DNA of 64,000 bases from Nocardioides sp. zg-1308 (GTDB lineage Bacteria > Actinomycetota > Actinomycetes > Propionibacteriales > Nocardioidaceae). The stretch is from the NCBI RefSeq assembly GCF_013155375.1, contig NZ_JABJQY010000005.1, positions 248,001 to 312,000 on the forward strand. Direction: 5' to 3'. This document shows, one piece after another, positions 1-8,214 of the stretch (positions are counted from its first letter, which is position 1; each line of letters starts with the position of its first letter). Below the pieces are notes generated by a model. That model was not told the DNA's origin. It searched no databases and saw only the letters and a program-made list of their open reading frames with translations. The translations under genes were made by a program, and so were the position numbers.

Positions 1-2
1 CC

Positions 3-512
3 ATCCCGTTCCTGCTGGCCGCGCTGACCCTGGCGCCGATCCTCAACGACCGGTTCAACACCTCCGACAACTACGCGACCGTCCAGAAGGTCAGCCTGGT
101 GATCGTGCTGTCCATCTTCGGGTGGATGGGCACGGCCCGGCTGATCCGCGGCGAGGTCCTCTCGCTGCGTGAGCGCGAGTTCGTCCAGGCGGCCCGGGTG
201 ATGGGGATGCCCACCTCGCGCATCCTGTTCAAGGAGCTGCTGCCCAACCTGGCGGCGCCGATCATCATCAGCATCTCGCTGATGCTGCCGGCCTTCGTGG
301 CCCTCGAGGCAGGCCTGGCGTTCCTCGGCATCGGCGTCACCGACGGCGTGTCGTGGGGCCAGATGATCCTCGACGCCGCGTCCCCGGTCTACTTCCGTGA
401 CTACCCGCAGTACCTGTGGCAGCCGATGATCGGCGTCGTCGCCCTGGTGCTCTCCCTCAACCTCCTGGGTGACGCGATCCGCGACGCCCTCGACCCCAAG
501 ACCCGGCGCTGA
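3..512 (+). CDS. ABC transporter permease, DppC/OppC type (5' truncated by window edge)
   Basis: C-terminal part of an inner-membrane permease of a peptide/nickel-type ABC importer. The frame is open to the left edge and no start is visible, so about half of the protein is missing. The remaining 169 residues hold several hydrophobic helices and the cytoplasmic EAA coupling loop (EREFVQAARVMGMP, then KELLPN), which contacts the ATPase. The C-terminus GDAIRDALDPKTRR is typical of DppC/OppC proteins. It precedes the binding-protein gene by 77 bp, whereas most such operons place the C permease after the B permease. Substrate cannot be told from the permease. Family assignment is secure; specificity is not. 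Confidence 0.93.
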   Translation: MPFLLAALTLAPILNDRFNTSDNYATVQKVSLVIVLSIFGWMGTARLIRGEVLSLREREFVQAARVMGMPTSRILFKELLPNLAAPIIISISLMLPAFVALEAGLAFLGIGVTDGVSWGQMILDAASPVYFRDYPQYLWQPMIGVVALVLSLNLLGDAIRDALDPKTRR

Positions 513-589
513 GGCACACCTCGGCCCAGGTCATGCACGTCGCCGGAGACGCCGTCCTCGGTGAGAACAAAAAGGAAAGGCTGGACAGC

Positions 590-2365
590 ATGAAGCGGAA
601 CAAGCCGCTCGCGCTCGTCGCTGGAGCCGCTCTTCTGACCCTCGCTGCCTGTGGCGGCGGTTCGTCGGACGACGGTGGCAGTGGCGACGGAGGCACGGAC
701 CGGGAGTTCGGTGGACAGGAGGGTGGCACCAAGGACGCTGAGCGTCAGGGCCCCGCTCCCGAGGTCGAGGGTGCGGCTGCCGGTGGCACCATCACCGTCT
801 ACCTCCCCGGTGAGCCGGGACCCGACACCCTCGACCCCACCGGTGGTTGGTCGGTGGCGGGCAACTCGATCCAGCAGGCGCTCACGAGCCGCTCGCTGAC
901 CCAGTACGCCCGTGACGAGCAGGGCCAGCCCGTCCTGGTCCCCGACCTCGCCACCGACCTCGGCACGCCCAACGAGGACTTCACGGAGTGGACCTTCACC
1001 ATCCGTGAGGACGCCACGTGGGAGGACGGCAAGCCCGTCACGCCCGAAGAGGTCGCGTTCGGCATCTGCCGCTCGCTCGACGCCACGGCGTTCCCGTCCG
1101 GTCCCGGCACCGAGTACTCCAAGACCTACTTCGCCGGCGCCGACGAGTACGAGGGCCCCTACACCGCGAAGGACCCCAACTGCGAGCAGTGGGACGGCAT
1201 CGAGGTCAGCGGCCAGGACATCATCATCAAGATGTCCACCCCGTTCCCCGACATGGACTACTGGGGCGCCTTCATGGCCATGGGCCCGGCCCCGCTCGGC
1301 AACGCCTCCAAGCCGCCGAACTACGGCCAGAAGCCGCTGTCCAACGGCCCCTACAAGGTCGACAGCTACAAGCCCAACGAGGAGCTGGTCCTGGTCAAGA
1401 ACGACCAGTGGTCCGCTGACTCCGACCCGGCCCGTCACCAGTACGCCGACGAGTTCGTGTTCAAGTTCAACCAGGACCAGGCCAAGGTCGACGAGATCAT
1501 GCTCTCGGACAACTCCGACAGCCAGACCGCCGTCGCCACCTCGCTCGGCTCGGGCAACTACAACGACGCCAACGGCCAGCTCGGTGACCGCCTCGTGCAG
1601 CAGACGTCGCAGTGCGTCTCGACGCTGACGCCCGACTACGAGAAGATCCCCGAGATCGAGGTCCGCAAGGCCCTTGCCTACGCCTACCCCTACGAGGACG
1701 TGTGGATCGCCGGCGGTGAGGTTCCGGGCGTGACCCGCACCTACGCCAACTCGGTCATGCCTCCCGGCATGGCGGGCAAGAAGGAGTTCCAGGTCGACGG
1801 GGAGCAGATCAAGTACGACCCCGAGAAGTCCAAGGAGCTGCTGGCCGAGGCCGGCTACGGCGACAAGCCCTACGAGATCACCATGGTCTACTACGAGGTC
1901 GACCCGCTGGCCAAGGACGCCCAGGACCAGATCACCAAGGGCTTCGAGGCCGGTGGCTTCTCCGTCAAGGCCATCCCGGTCCAGGAGTCGCCCTACAACA
2001 TCTGGCTCGACCCCGACAACAAGGTCAACAAGCAGCTCAACCTCCGTGGCGTGAACTGGTGCTCGGACTGGCCGTCGGGCGCCACCATGGTCCCGTCGCT
2101 GCTCAAGACCGGCGCGGTCTACAACACCGCCTACTTCTCCGAGCCGGCGATCGACGAGGAGATGGAAGCGGTCAGCACGCTGCCGCAGGAGGACCAGCCC
2201 GCTGCCTGGGGCGACCTGGACGAGAAGATCATGACGGAGTACTTCCCGATCATCCCGACCGCGTTCCGCAACGACCTGTTCGTCTTCGGCACCAAGATCG
2301 GCAACCCGACGGGCGATGGCTCGATCGGCGCGCCGAACTACAAGGACCTGTTCGTGATGCAGTGA
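590..2365 (+). CDS. ABC transporter family 5 substrate-binding lipoprotein
   Basis: Extracytoplasmic solute-binding lipoprotein (SBP_bac_5 family, 591 aa) that delivers peptides or similar solutes to the permeases encoded on either side. The ATG at 590 is chosen because it follows a strong purine-rich ribosome site (aaaggaaagg, 571-580) and gives an N-terminus MKRNKPLALV followed by lipobox LAAC with lipidation at Cys21. An in-frame ATG at 533 would put 19 extra residues before the signal peptide. After the Cys comes a Gly/Ser/Asp-rich linker of about 50 residues, then the family fold with the usual segment DATWEDGKPVTPEEVAF. Length is normal for the family. Ligand unknown. Confidence 0.93.
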   Translation: MKRNKPLALVAGAALLTLAACGGGSSDDGGSGDGGTDREFGGQEGGTKDAERQGPAPEVEGAAAGGTITVYLPGEPGPDTLDPTGGWSVAGNSIQQALTSRSLTQYARDEQGQPVLVPDLATDLGTPNEDFTEWTFTIREDATWEDGKPVTPEEVAFGICRSLDATAFPSGPGTEYSKTYFAGADEYEGPYTAKDPNCEQWDGIEVSGQDIIIKMSTPFPDMDYWGAFMAMGPAPLGNASKPPNYGQKPLSNGPYKVDSYKPNEELVLVKNDQWSADSDPARHQYADEFVFKFNQDQAKVDEIMLSDNSDSQTAVATSLGSGNYNDANGQLGDRLVQQTSQCVSTLTPDYEKIPEIEVRKALAYAYPYEDVWIAGGEVPGVTRTYANSVMPPGMAGKKEFQVDGEQIKYDPEKSKELLAEAGYGDKPYEITMVYYEVDPLAKDAQDQITKGFEAGGFSVKAIPVQESPYNIWLDPDNKVNKQLNLRGVNWCSDWPSGATMVPSLLKTGAVYNTAYFSEPAIDEEMEAVSTLPQEDQPAAWGDLDEKIMTEYFPIIPTAFRNDLFVFGTKIGNPTGDGSIGAPNYKDLFVMQ

Positions 2366-2443
2366 TCCTCGGTGCCCCGCTCCACGGGGGCACCACCCAG
2401 CACCACCAGCACCAACCCAGCATGATGTAGCAACCACTGACGG

Positions 2444-2472
2444 GTGGGGGCCTCCGAACCGGGGGCCCCCAC
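2444..2472 (+). terminator. Intra-operon stem-loop after the binding-protein gene
   Basis: A perfect 9-bp inverted repeat (GTGGGGGCC at 2444-2452, GGCCCCCAC at 2464-2472) with an 11-nt loop lies in the 181-bp gap between the binding protein and permease B. No U-tract follows. Such hairpins commonly act as leaky terminators or protect the upstream mRNA so that the binding protein outnumbers the permeases. That role is inferred; the hairpin itself is visible. Confidence 0.6.
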
Positions 2473-2546
2473 TCGCCAGCCCGGGCCCGGTAGGCTGTCT
2501 GCCTCGGGGGCCCGACTCATCCACCACCCCCGGAGAGTGACCTGCG

Positions 2547-3553
2547 ATGTTCGCGTATGTCGTGAAGCGGCTGATCTCGGGAGTCCTCGTCGTGACGCTG
2601 GTCTCGATGGCGATCTTCCTGCTGTTCTGGTACGGACCGTCGAGTCCTGCGCAGCCGATCTGTGACCGCGAGACCAGCAACCGCTGCACCAGCGAGCGGC
2701 TCGACGTCTACGAGGAGACCCTGGGCTACAACAACCCGGTCTACGAGGAGTACGGCAAGTTCGCCGCCGGCGTCTTCGTGGGCCGGACCCTGACGATCGC
2801 CTCCAACGAGTACGAGTGCGCCGCGCCCTGCCTGGGCGTCAGCTTCCGCACCAAGCAGCCGGTCAAGGAGGAGCTGGTCGCGCGCATGCCCGCGACCTTC
2901 TCCGTGGCCATCGGCGGTGCGTTCCTCTACCTGCTCTTCGGTGTCCCCATCGGCGTGGCAGCGGCCCGGCGCCGCGGCACCGTGGCCGACAAGGCCCTCG
3001 TCTCGAGCTTCCTGTTCATCAGCTCGATCCCCTACTACCTCTTCGCCCTGCTGACCTGGCTCTACCTCACGATCAGGTTCGAGATCCCGCTGTTCAGCGA
3101 CACGGGCTACTTCTCACCGATCACCGACGGGCCGTGGGCCTGGTTCAGCGGGCTCTTCCTGGCCTGGATCGCGCTCGGCATCTTCGGGTGCACCCAGTAC
3201 ACCCGGTTCACCCGCGGCGCGATGGTCGAGGCGCTGTCCGAGGACTACATCCGCACGGCGAAGTCCAAGGGCCTGCCGGCGCGCACGATCGTCTACAAGC
3301 ACGGCCTGCGCGCCGCCCTGGTGCCGGTCGTGACGATCTTCGGCATCGACTTCGGCACCCTGCTCGCCGGCACGATCTTCACCGAACGGATCTTCGAGAT
3401 CCAGGGCATCGGCTGGTGGAGCCTCGAGGCCGTGCAGGGCAGGGACCTCCCGGTGGTGATGGCGACCGCGCTGTTCAGCGCGGTGGTCCTCATCATCGCC
3501 AACCTGCTCGTGGACATCATCTACAGCGTGCTCGACCCGAGGGTGAGGCTTTC

Positions 3554-3557
<4 letters not shown>
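2547..3557 (+). CDS. ABC transporter permease, DppB/OppB type
   Basis: Inner-membrane permease (336 aa) pairing with the truncated DppC-type protein at the left edge. It starts MFAYVVKRLISG with a first transmembrane helix at about residues 9-29, then an unusually long extracytoplasmic stretch of about 90 residues carrying four cysteines (39, 47, 91, 95), then five further helices. The EAA loop reads EALSEDYIRTAKSKGLP near residue 230. The C-terminus SVLDPRVRLS is typical of the B permease. Its stop overlaps the GTG of the ATPase gene (GTGA), implying coupled translation. The Cys-containing loop may be disulfide-bonded outside the cell (inference). Confidence 0.93.
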
Positions 3558-4653
<1,096 letters not shown>

Positions 4654-4657
<4 letters not shown>

Positions 4658-5985
4658 CCCAGGACCCCAACGCCGAGGCTCGGATCGCTCCGACCGAGGT
4701 CGGCGCCAACGCCGCCGAGACCGGCGACCGCCAGCTGGCCCCCGAGGCGAGCGACGCCTACGGCACGCACGAGGTGGGGATCGAGAACCTCGACTTCGCC
4801 ACGGTGGCCGAGCACGGGCACACCGCGGCCGAGCTCGACCCCGACGCCCCGGCCGTGCTGACGGTCGACAACCTGAAGATGTACTTCCCGGTGAGGTCCT
4901 CGGGCCTGGTGCGCCGCACCATCGGTCACGTGCAGGCCGTCGACGGGATCTCGTTCGAGGTGCCCAAGGGCGGCTCGCTCGGCCTGGTCGGCGAGTCCGG
5001 CTGCGGCAAGTCGACGACCGGCCGGCTGATCACGCGGCTCTACAAGCCCACCGGCGGCTCGATGATGTTCGGCGGGCACGACCTGGCCAAGGTCTCCAAC
5101 AAGGAGATGAAGCCGCTGCGCCGCGACGTGCAGATGATCTTCCAGGACCCCTACACCTCCCTGAACCCGCGCCACACCGTCGGCACGATCGTCGGCGCCC
5201 CGCTCGAGGTGCACAACGTGGTGCCGAAGAACAAGGTGCTCCCGCGCGTGCAGGAGCTGCTGGAGATCGTCGGCCTCAACCCCGAGCACTACAACCGCTA
5301 CCCCAACGAGTTCTCGGGTGGCCAGCGCCAGCGCATCGGCATCGCCCGCGCGCTCACGCTCAACCCGAAGGTGCTCGTCGCCGACGAGCCGGTCTCGGCG
5401 CTCGACGTGTCGATCCAGGCGCAGGTCGTCAACCTGCTCCAGGACATCCAGACCGAGTTCGACGTGGCGTTCCTCTTCATCGCCCACGACCTCGCGATCG
5501 TGCGCCACTTCTGTCCCGAGATCGCCGTGATGTACCTCGGCAAGATCGTGGAGATCGGTGACCGCGAGACGATCTACGGCAAGCCGCACCACCCCTACAC
5601 GCAGGCCCTGCTCTCCGCGGTGCCCGACGTGAAGCAGGCGGCGGTCGGCGGGCGGCGCGAGCGCATCCGCCTCGAGGGCGACGTCCCGAGCCCGATCAAC
5701 CCGCCGTCGGGCTGCCGGTTCCGCACCCGCTGCCAGTTCGCGCAGGAGATCTGCGCGAAGGTCGAGCCGCCGCTGCTGCAGATCGGCAAGCGGCACAAGG
5801 TCGCCTGCCACTTCGCCGGCGAGCTCGGCGCCCACCCGGCCACGCCGGTGACGACCGAGCTGCTCGGGGTCGACGACCAGGGCACTCCGGTGCCCGGCGC
5901 CACGCCCACCAACACGCAGCTGACCATCCCGGGCTACGAGAAGACCTGGTTCGACCTGCGCACCAAGCAGACGACCGGCGTCTGA
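4654..5985 (+). CDS. Peptide-type ABC transporter ATP-binding protein (DppF/OppF-like)
   Basis: Second ATPase of the importer (443 aa), forming a heterodimer with the upstream DppD-like protein. ATG 4654 is fixed by the ATGA overlap with the preceding stop. About 65 acidic, poorly conserved residues precede the ABC domain. Then come Walker A GESGCGKST, Q-loop MIFQDPYTSLNP, signature FSGGQRQR, Walker B VLVADEPVSALD, H-loop IAHDLAIV, and the family tail PPSGCRFRTRC near the C-terminus. A 60-residue extension follows the tail, longer than in most OppF proteins. It is the last gene of the operon; a GC-rich hairpin overlaps its stop. Confidence 0.95.
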
Positions 5986-6002
5986 CCCGACCGAGGCGGG
6001 TC
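5984..6002 (+). terminator. Possible terminator hairpin after the importer operon
   Basis: GACCCG at 5984-5989 pairs with CGGGTC at 5997-6002 around a 7-nt loop at the stop of the last ABC gene, followed by more self-complementary GC-rich sequence. There is no U-tract, so this is only a candidate terminator. Confidence 0.35.
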
Positions 6003-6037
6003 GGCCGCGGCCGGCGCCGCGGGGGATACTCACCGAC

Positions 6038-7429
6038 GTGGACGGCTTGTTCGAGATACCGGGCGCGGGACACCCCGCGCCCGGATCCGGCCACGGCACG
6101 CCCAGCGCCGGGTCGCTGGGCACCAACACGCACGCCTCGGCGCCGCTGGCGGTGCGGATGCGGCCGCGCACGATCGACGAGCTCGTCGGCCAGCAGCAGC
6201 TGCGGGCCGCCGGGTCGCCGCTGCGCCGGCTCATCGAGGGCGACCAGTCGATGTCGCTGCTGCTGTGGGGACCCCCGGGCACGGGCAAGACGACCATCGC
6301 CGCGATCGTCAGCCAGCAGACCCGGCGCCGGTTCGTCGAGGTGTCCGCCGTCGCGGCGGGCGTCAAGGAGGTCCGGGCCGCGATCGACGGCGCCCGCGCC
6401 GAGCTCGCCCGCGGCGGGCAGGAGACGGTGCTGTTCGTCGACGAGGTGCACCGCTTCACCAAGGCGCAGCAGGACGCGCTGCTGCCGGGGGTCGAGAACC
6501 GCTGGGTGACCCTCATCGCGGCCACCACGGAGAACCCGTTCTTCTCGGTGATCAGCCCGTTGCTCTCGCGCAGCCTGCTGCTGCGGCTCCAGTCGCTCAC
6601 CGACGACGACGTGGCCGAGGTGATCGACCAGGCGCTCACCGACGAGCGCGGGCTGGCGGGGGAGACGGCCCTCGACGAGGAGGCCCGCGCGCACCTCGTA
6701 CGCCTCGCCGGAGGCGACGCACGCCGCGCACTGACTTACCTGGAGGCGGCGGCGGGCGCCGCGGCCAGCAACGGCCTCGACACCATCGACCTCGCCACCG
6801 CCGAGACCGCGGTCGACCAGGCGGCCGTGCGCTACGACCGGCAGGGTGACCAGCACTACGACGTCATCTCGGCCTTCATCAAGTCGATCCGCGGCTCCGA
6901 CGCCGACGCCGCGCTGCACTATCTCGCCCGGATGATCGAGGCAGGGGAGGACCCGCGCTTCATCGCCCGCCGGCTGGTCGTCAGCGCCAGCGAGGACATC
7001 GGCCTGGCCGATCCGACCGCGCTGACCACGGCGGTGGCCGCGGCCCAGGCGGTCCAGCTCATCGGCCTCCCCGAGGCGCGCCTCAACCTCGCCCAGGCGA
7101 CCATCGCGCTGGCGGTCGCCCCCAAGTCCAACGCGGTCATCACCGCCATCGACGCCGCGCAGGCCGACGTGCGTGCCGGCCGGATCGGCGCCGTCCCGCC
7201 GCACCTGCGCGACGGCCACTACGCCGGCGCGGCGAAGCTCGGGCACAACAGCGGCGCCCCGAAGCCCTACGTCTACAGCCACGACGCGCCCTACGGCATC
7301 GCCGAGCAGCAGTACGCGCCCGACGAGCTGCAGGACGCCGCCTACTACAAGCCCACCGCGCTGGGCGCGGAGGCCGGCATCAGGGAGCGGTGGGAGCGCG
7401 TACGGCGCATCGTCCGCGGCCGCGGCTGA
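6038..7429 (+). CDS. rarA: Replication-associated recombination protein RarA (AAA+ ATPase)
   Basis: RarA/MgsA-family AAA+ ATPase (463 aa), a clamp-loader-like protein acting at stalled replication forks, related to eukaryotic WRNIP1. Walker A GPPGTGKT is at residues 78-85, Walker B VLFVDEVH at 131-138, sensor 1 in TTENPFFSVI, and the C-terminal tetramerisation region contains DPRFIARRLV and EDIGLADP. GTG 6038 gives a normal N-terminus; GATACT lies 7 nt upstream, so a leaderless start is possible. Its position before alaS is conserved in many actinobacteria. Length and motifs are full. Confidence 0.95.
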   Translation: MDGLFEIPGAGHPAPGSGHGTPSAGSLGTNTHASAPLAVRMRPRTIDELVGQQQLRAAGSPLRRLIEGDQSMSLLLWGPPGTGKTTIAAIVSQQTRRRFVEVSAVAAGVKEVRAAIDGARAELARGGQETVLFVDEVHRFTKAQQDALLPGVENRWVTLIAATTENPFFSVISPLLSRSLLLRLQSLTDDDVAEVIDQALTDERGLAGETALDEEARAHLVRLAGGDARRALTYLEAAAGAAASNGLDTIDLATAETAVDQAAVRYDRQGDQHYDVISAFIKSIRGSDADAALHYLARMIEAGEDPRFIARRLVVSASEDIGLADPTALTTAVAAAQAVQLIGLPEARLNLAQATIALAVAPKSNAVITAIDAAQADVRAGRIGAVPPHLRDGHYAGAAKLGHNSGAPKPYVYSHDAPYGIAEQQYAPDELQDAAYYKPTALGAEAGIRERWERVRRIVRGRG

Positions 7430-7435
7430 GCCTTA

Positions 7436-7441
7436 TAGGGT
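7436..7441 (+). promoter_or_regulatory. -10 box (TAGGGT) for leaderless start at 7448
   Basis: TAGGGT ends 6 nt before the GTG at 7448, with no Shine-Dalgarno sequence between. This matches the actinobacterial TANNNT leaderless pattern and implies a promoter between rarA and the alaS cluster. Confidence 0.5.
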
Positions 7442-7447
7442 GTCCCG

Positions 7448-7936
7448 GTGACGACGGAGCAGCAGTGGCTGGGCGCCGGTGGCGCCCTGGTGGTGGGAGT
7501 GGCCCTCGTGGCGCTCCTGCTCGCCGTGCTGGCCCGGCGTCGCGCGCTCCGCGCCGAGGCAGCCCTCACCCGGCTCGCCCACCGGGTCGCGGAGCTGGAG
7601 TCCCCGGCCGCGCCGGAACCGGTCGCCGAGCCGGGCTCGTACGTCATCACCGCCCTCGACGCGGGCGCCGAGCCCGCGGTCGTGGAGGCGCGTCCGCTCG
7701 CGCAGCCCATCGACGGGCGCCTGTTCGCCGACGTCGTGGCCCGCGAGACCGTCGTCAAGGCGGCGTCGTGGACCCACGGGCTGCGGCGCGCGCTGTCGGC
7801 CGAGAGCCGCAACCGGATCAGGTTCCAGGTCCGCCAGGAGACCAGGCGGAGCGGACGCGAGCGGCGGGCCGAGATGAAGCAGGCGCTGCGCGAGTACCGC
7901 GCCCGTGAGCGTGCGGTCCGGGAGGACGTCGCCTGA
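7448..7936 (+). CDS. Small membrane-anchored protein of unknown function
   Basis: I do not recognise this 162-aa protein. It has one N-terminal transmembrane helix (about residues 9-31) followed by a charged segment (ARRRALRAEAALTRLAHRV) that could form a short coiled coil, a Pro/Glu-rich linker, then a basic C-terminal half rich in Arg and Glu (GRERRAEMKQALREYRAR). Such genes often sit between rarA and alaS beside a DUF6167 gene. Its stop overlaps the next start by 1 bp (TGATG), so the two are probably co-translated. Function is unknown; a scaffold or envelope role is a guess. Confidence 0.8.
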   Translation: MTTEQQWLGAGGALVVGVALVALLLAVLARRRALRAEAALTRLAHRVAELESPAAPEPVAEPGSYVITALDAGAEPAVVEARPLAQPIDGRLFADVVARETVVKAASWTHGLRRALSAESRNRIRFQVRQETRRSGRERRAEMKQALREYRARERAVREDVA

Positions 7937-8214
7937 TGGGTCGCCCACTCTGGTTCGTCGCCGGGGCGGGGGTCGGGGTGTACGCCGCCGCCCGCGCCCG
8001 CCGTGCCGCCGAGTCCCTCACCGCCGACGGCCTCCGCGACCGCCTGCGTGGCTGGCAGGTCGGCGCCCGGCTCTTCGCCGAGGAGGTCCACCACGCTCGC
8101 ACCGAGCGCGAAACCGAGTTGCGTGAGCAGCTCGGGCTCAGGCCCACTGCTGGCAGCACCACCCCCGAGCTCACCACCCCCGAGCCCGCCCCCGATACGA
8201 AGGACCCGACCTGA
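7936..8214 (+). CDS. DUF6167-like small protein
   Basis: A 92-aa protein resembling the actinobacterial DUF6167 family in length, in its N-terminal glycine-rich hydrophobic segment (WFVAGAGVGVYAAARARRAA), and in its position directly before alaS. The middle holds an amphipathic segment with a conserved look (GWQVGARLFAEEV) and the tail is Thr/Pro-rich and probably disordered. Start and stop both overlap neighbouring genes by one base, so it is locked into the alaS operon. No function is known; family assignment rests on recalled resemblance only. Confidence 0.75.
   Translation: MGRPLWFVAGAGVGVYAAARARRAAESLTADGLRDRLRGWQVGARLFAEEVHHARTERETELREQLGLRPTAGSTTPELTTPEPAPDTKDPT

Noticed and set aside
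401..2689. Long minus-strand open frame across the binding-protein gene
   Set aside because: Shadow of a well-supported lipoprotein gene; product is repetitive and has no recognisable domain.
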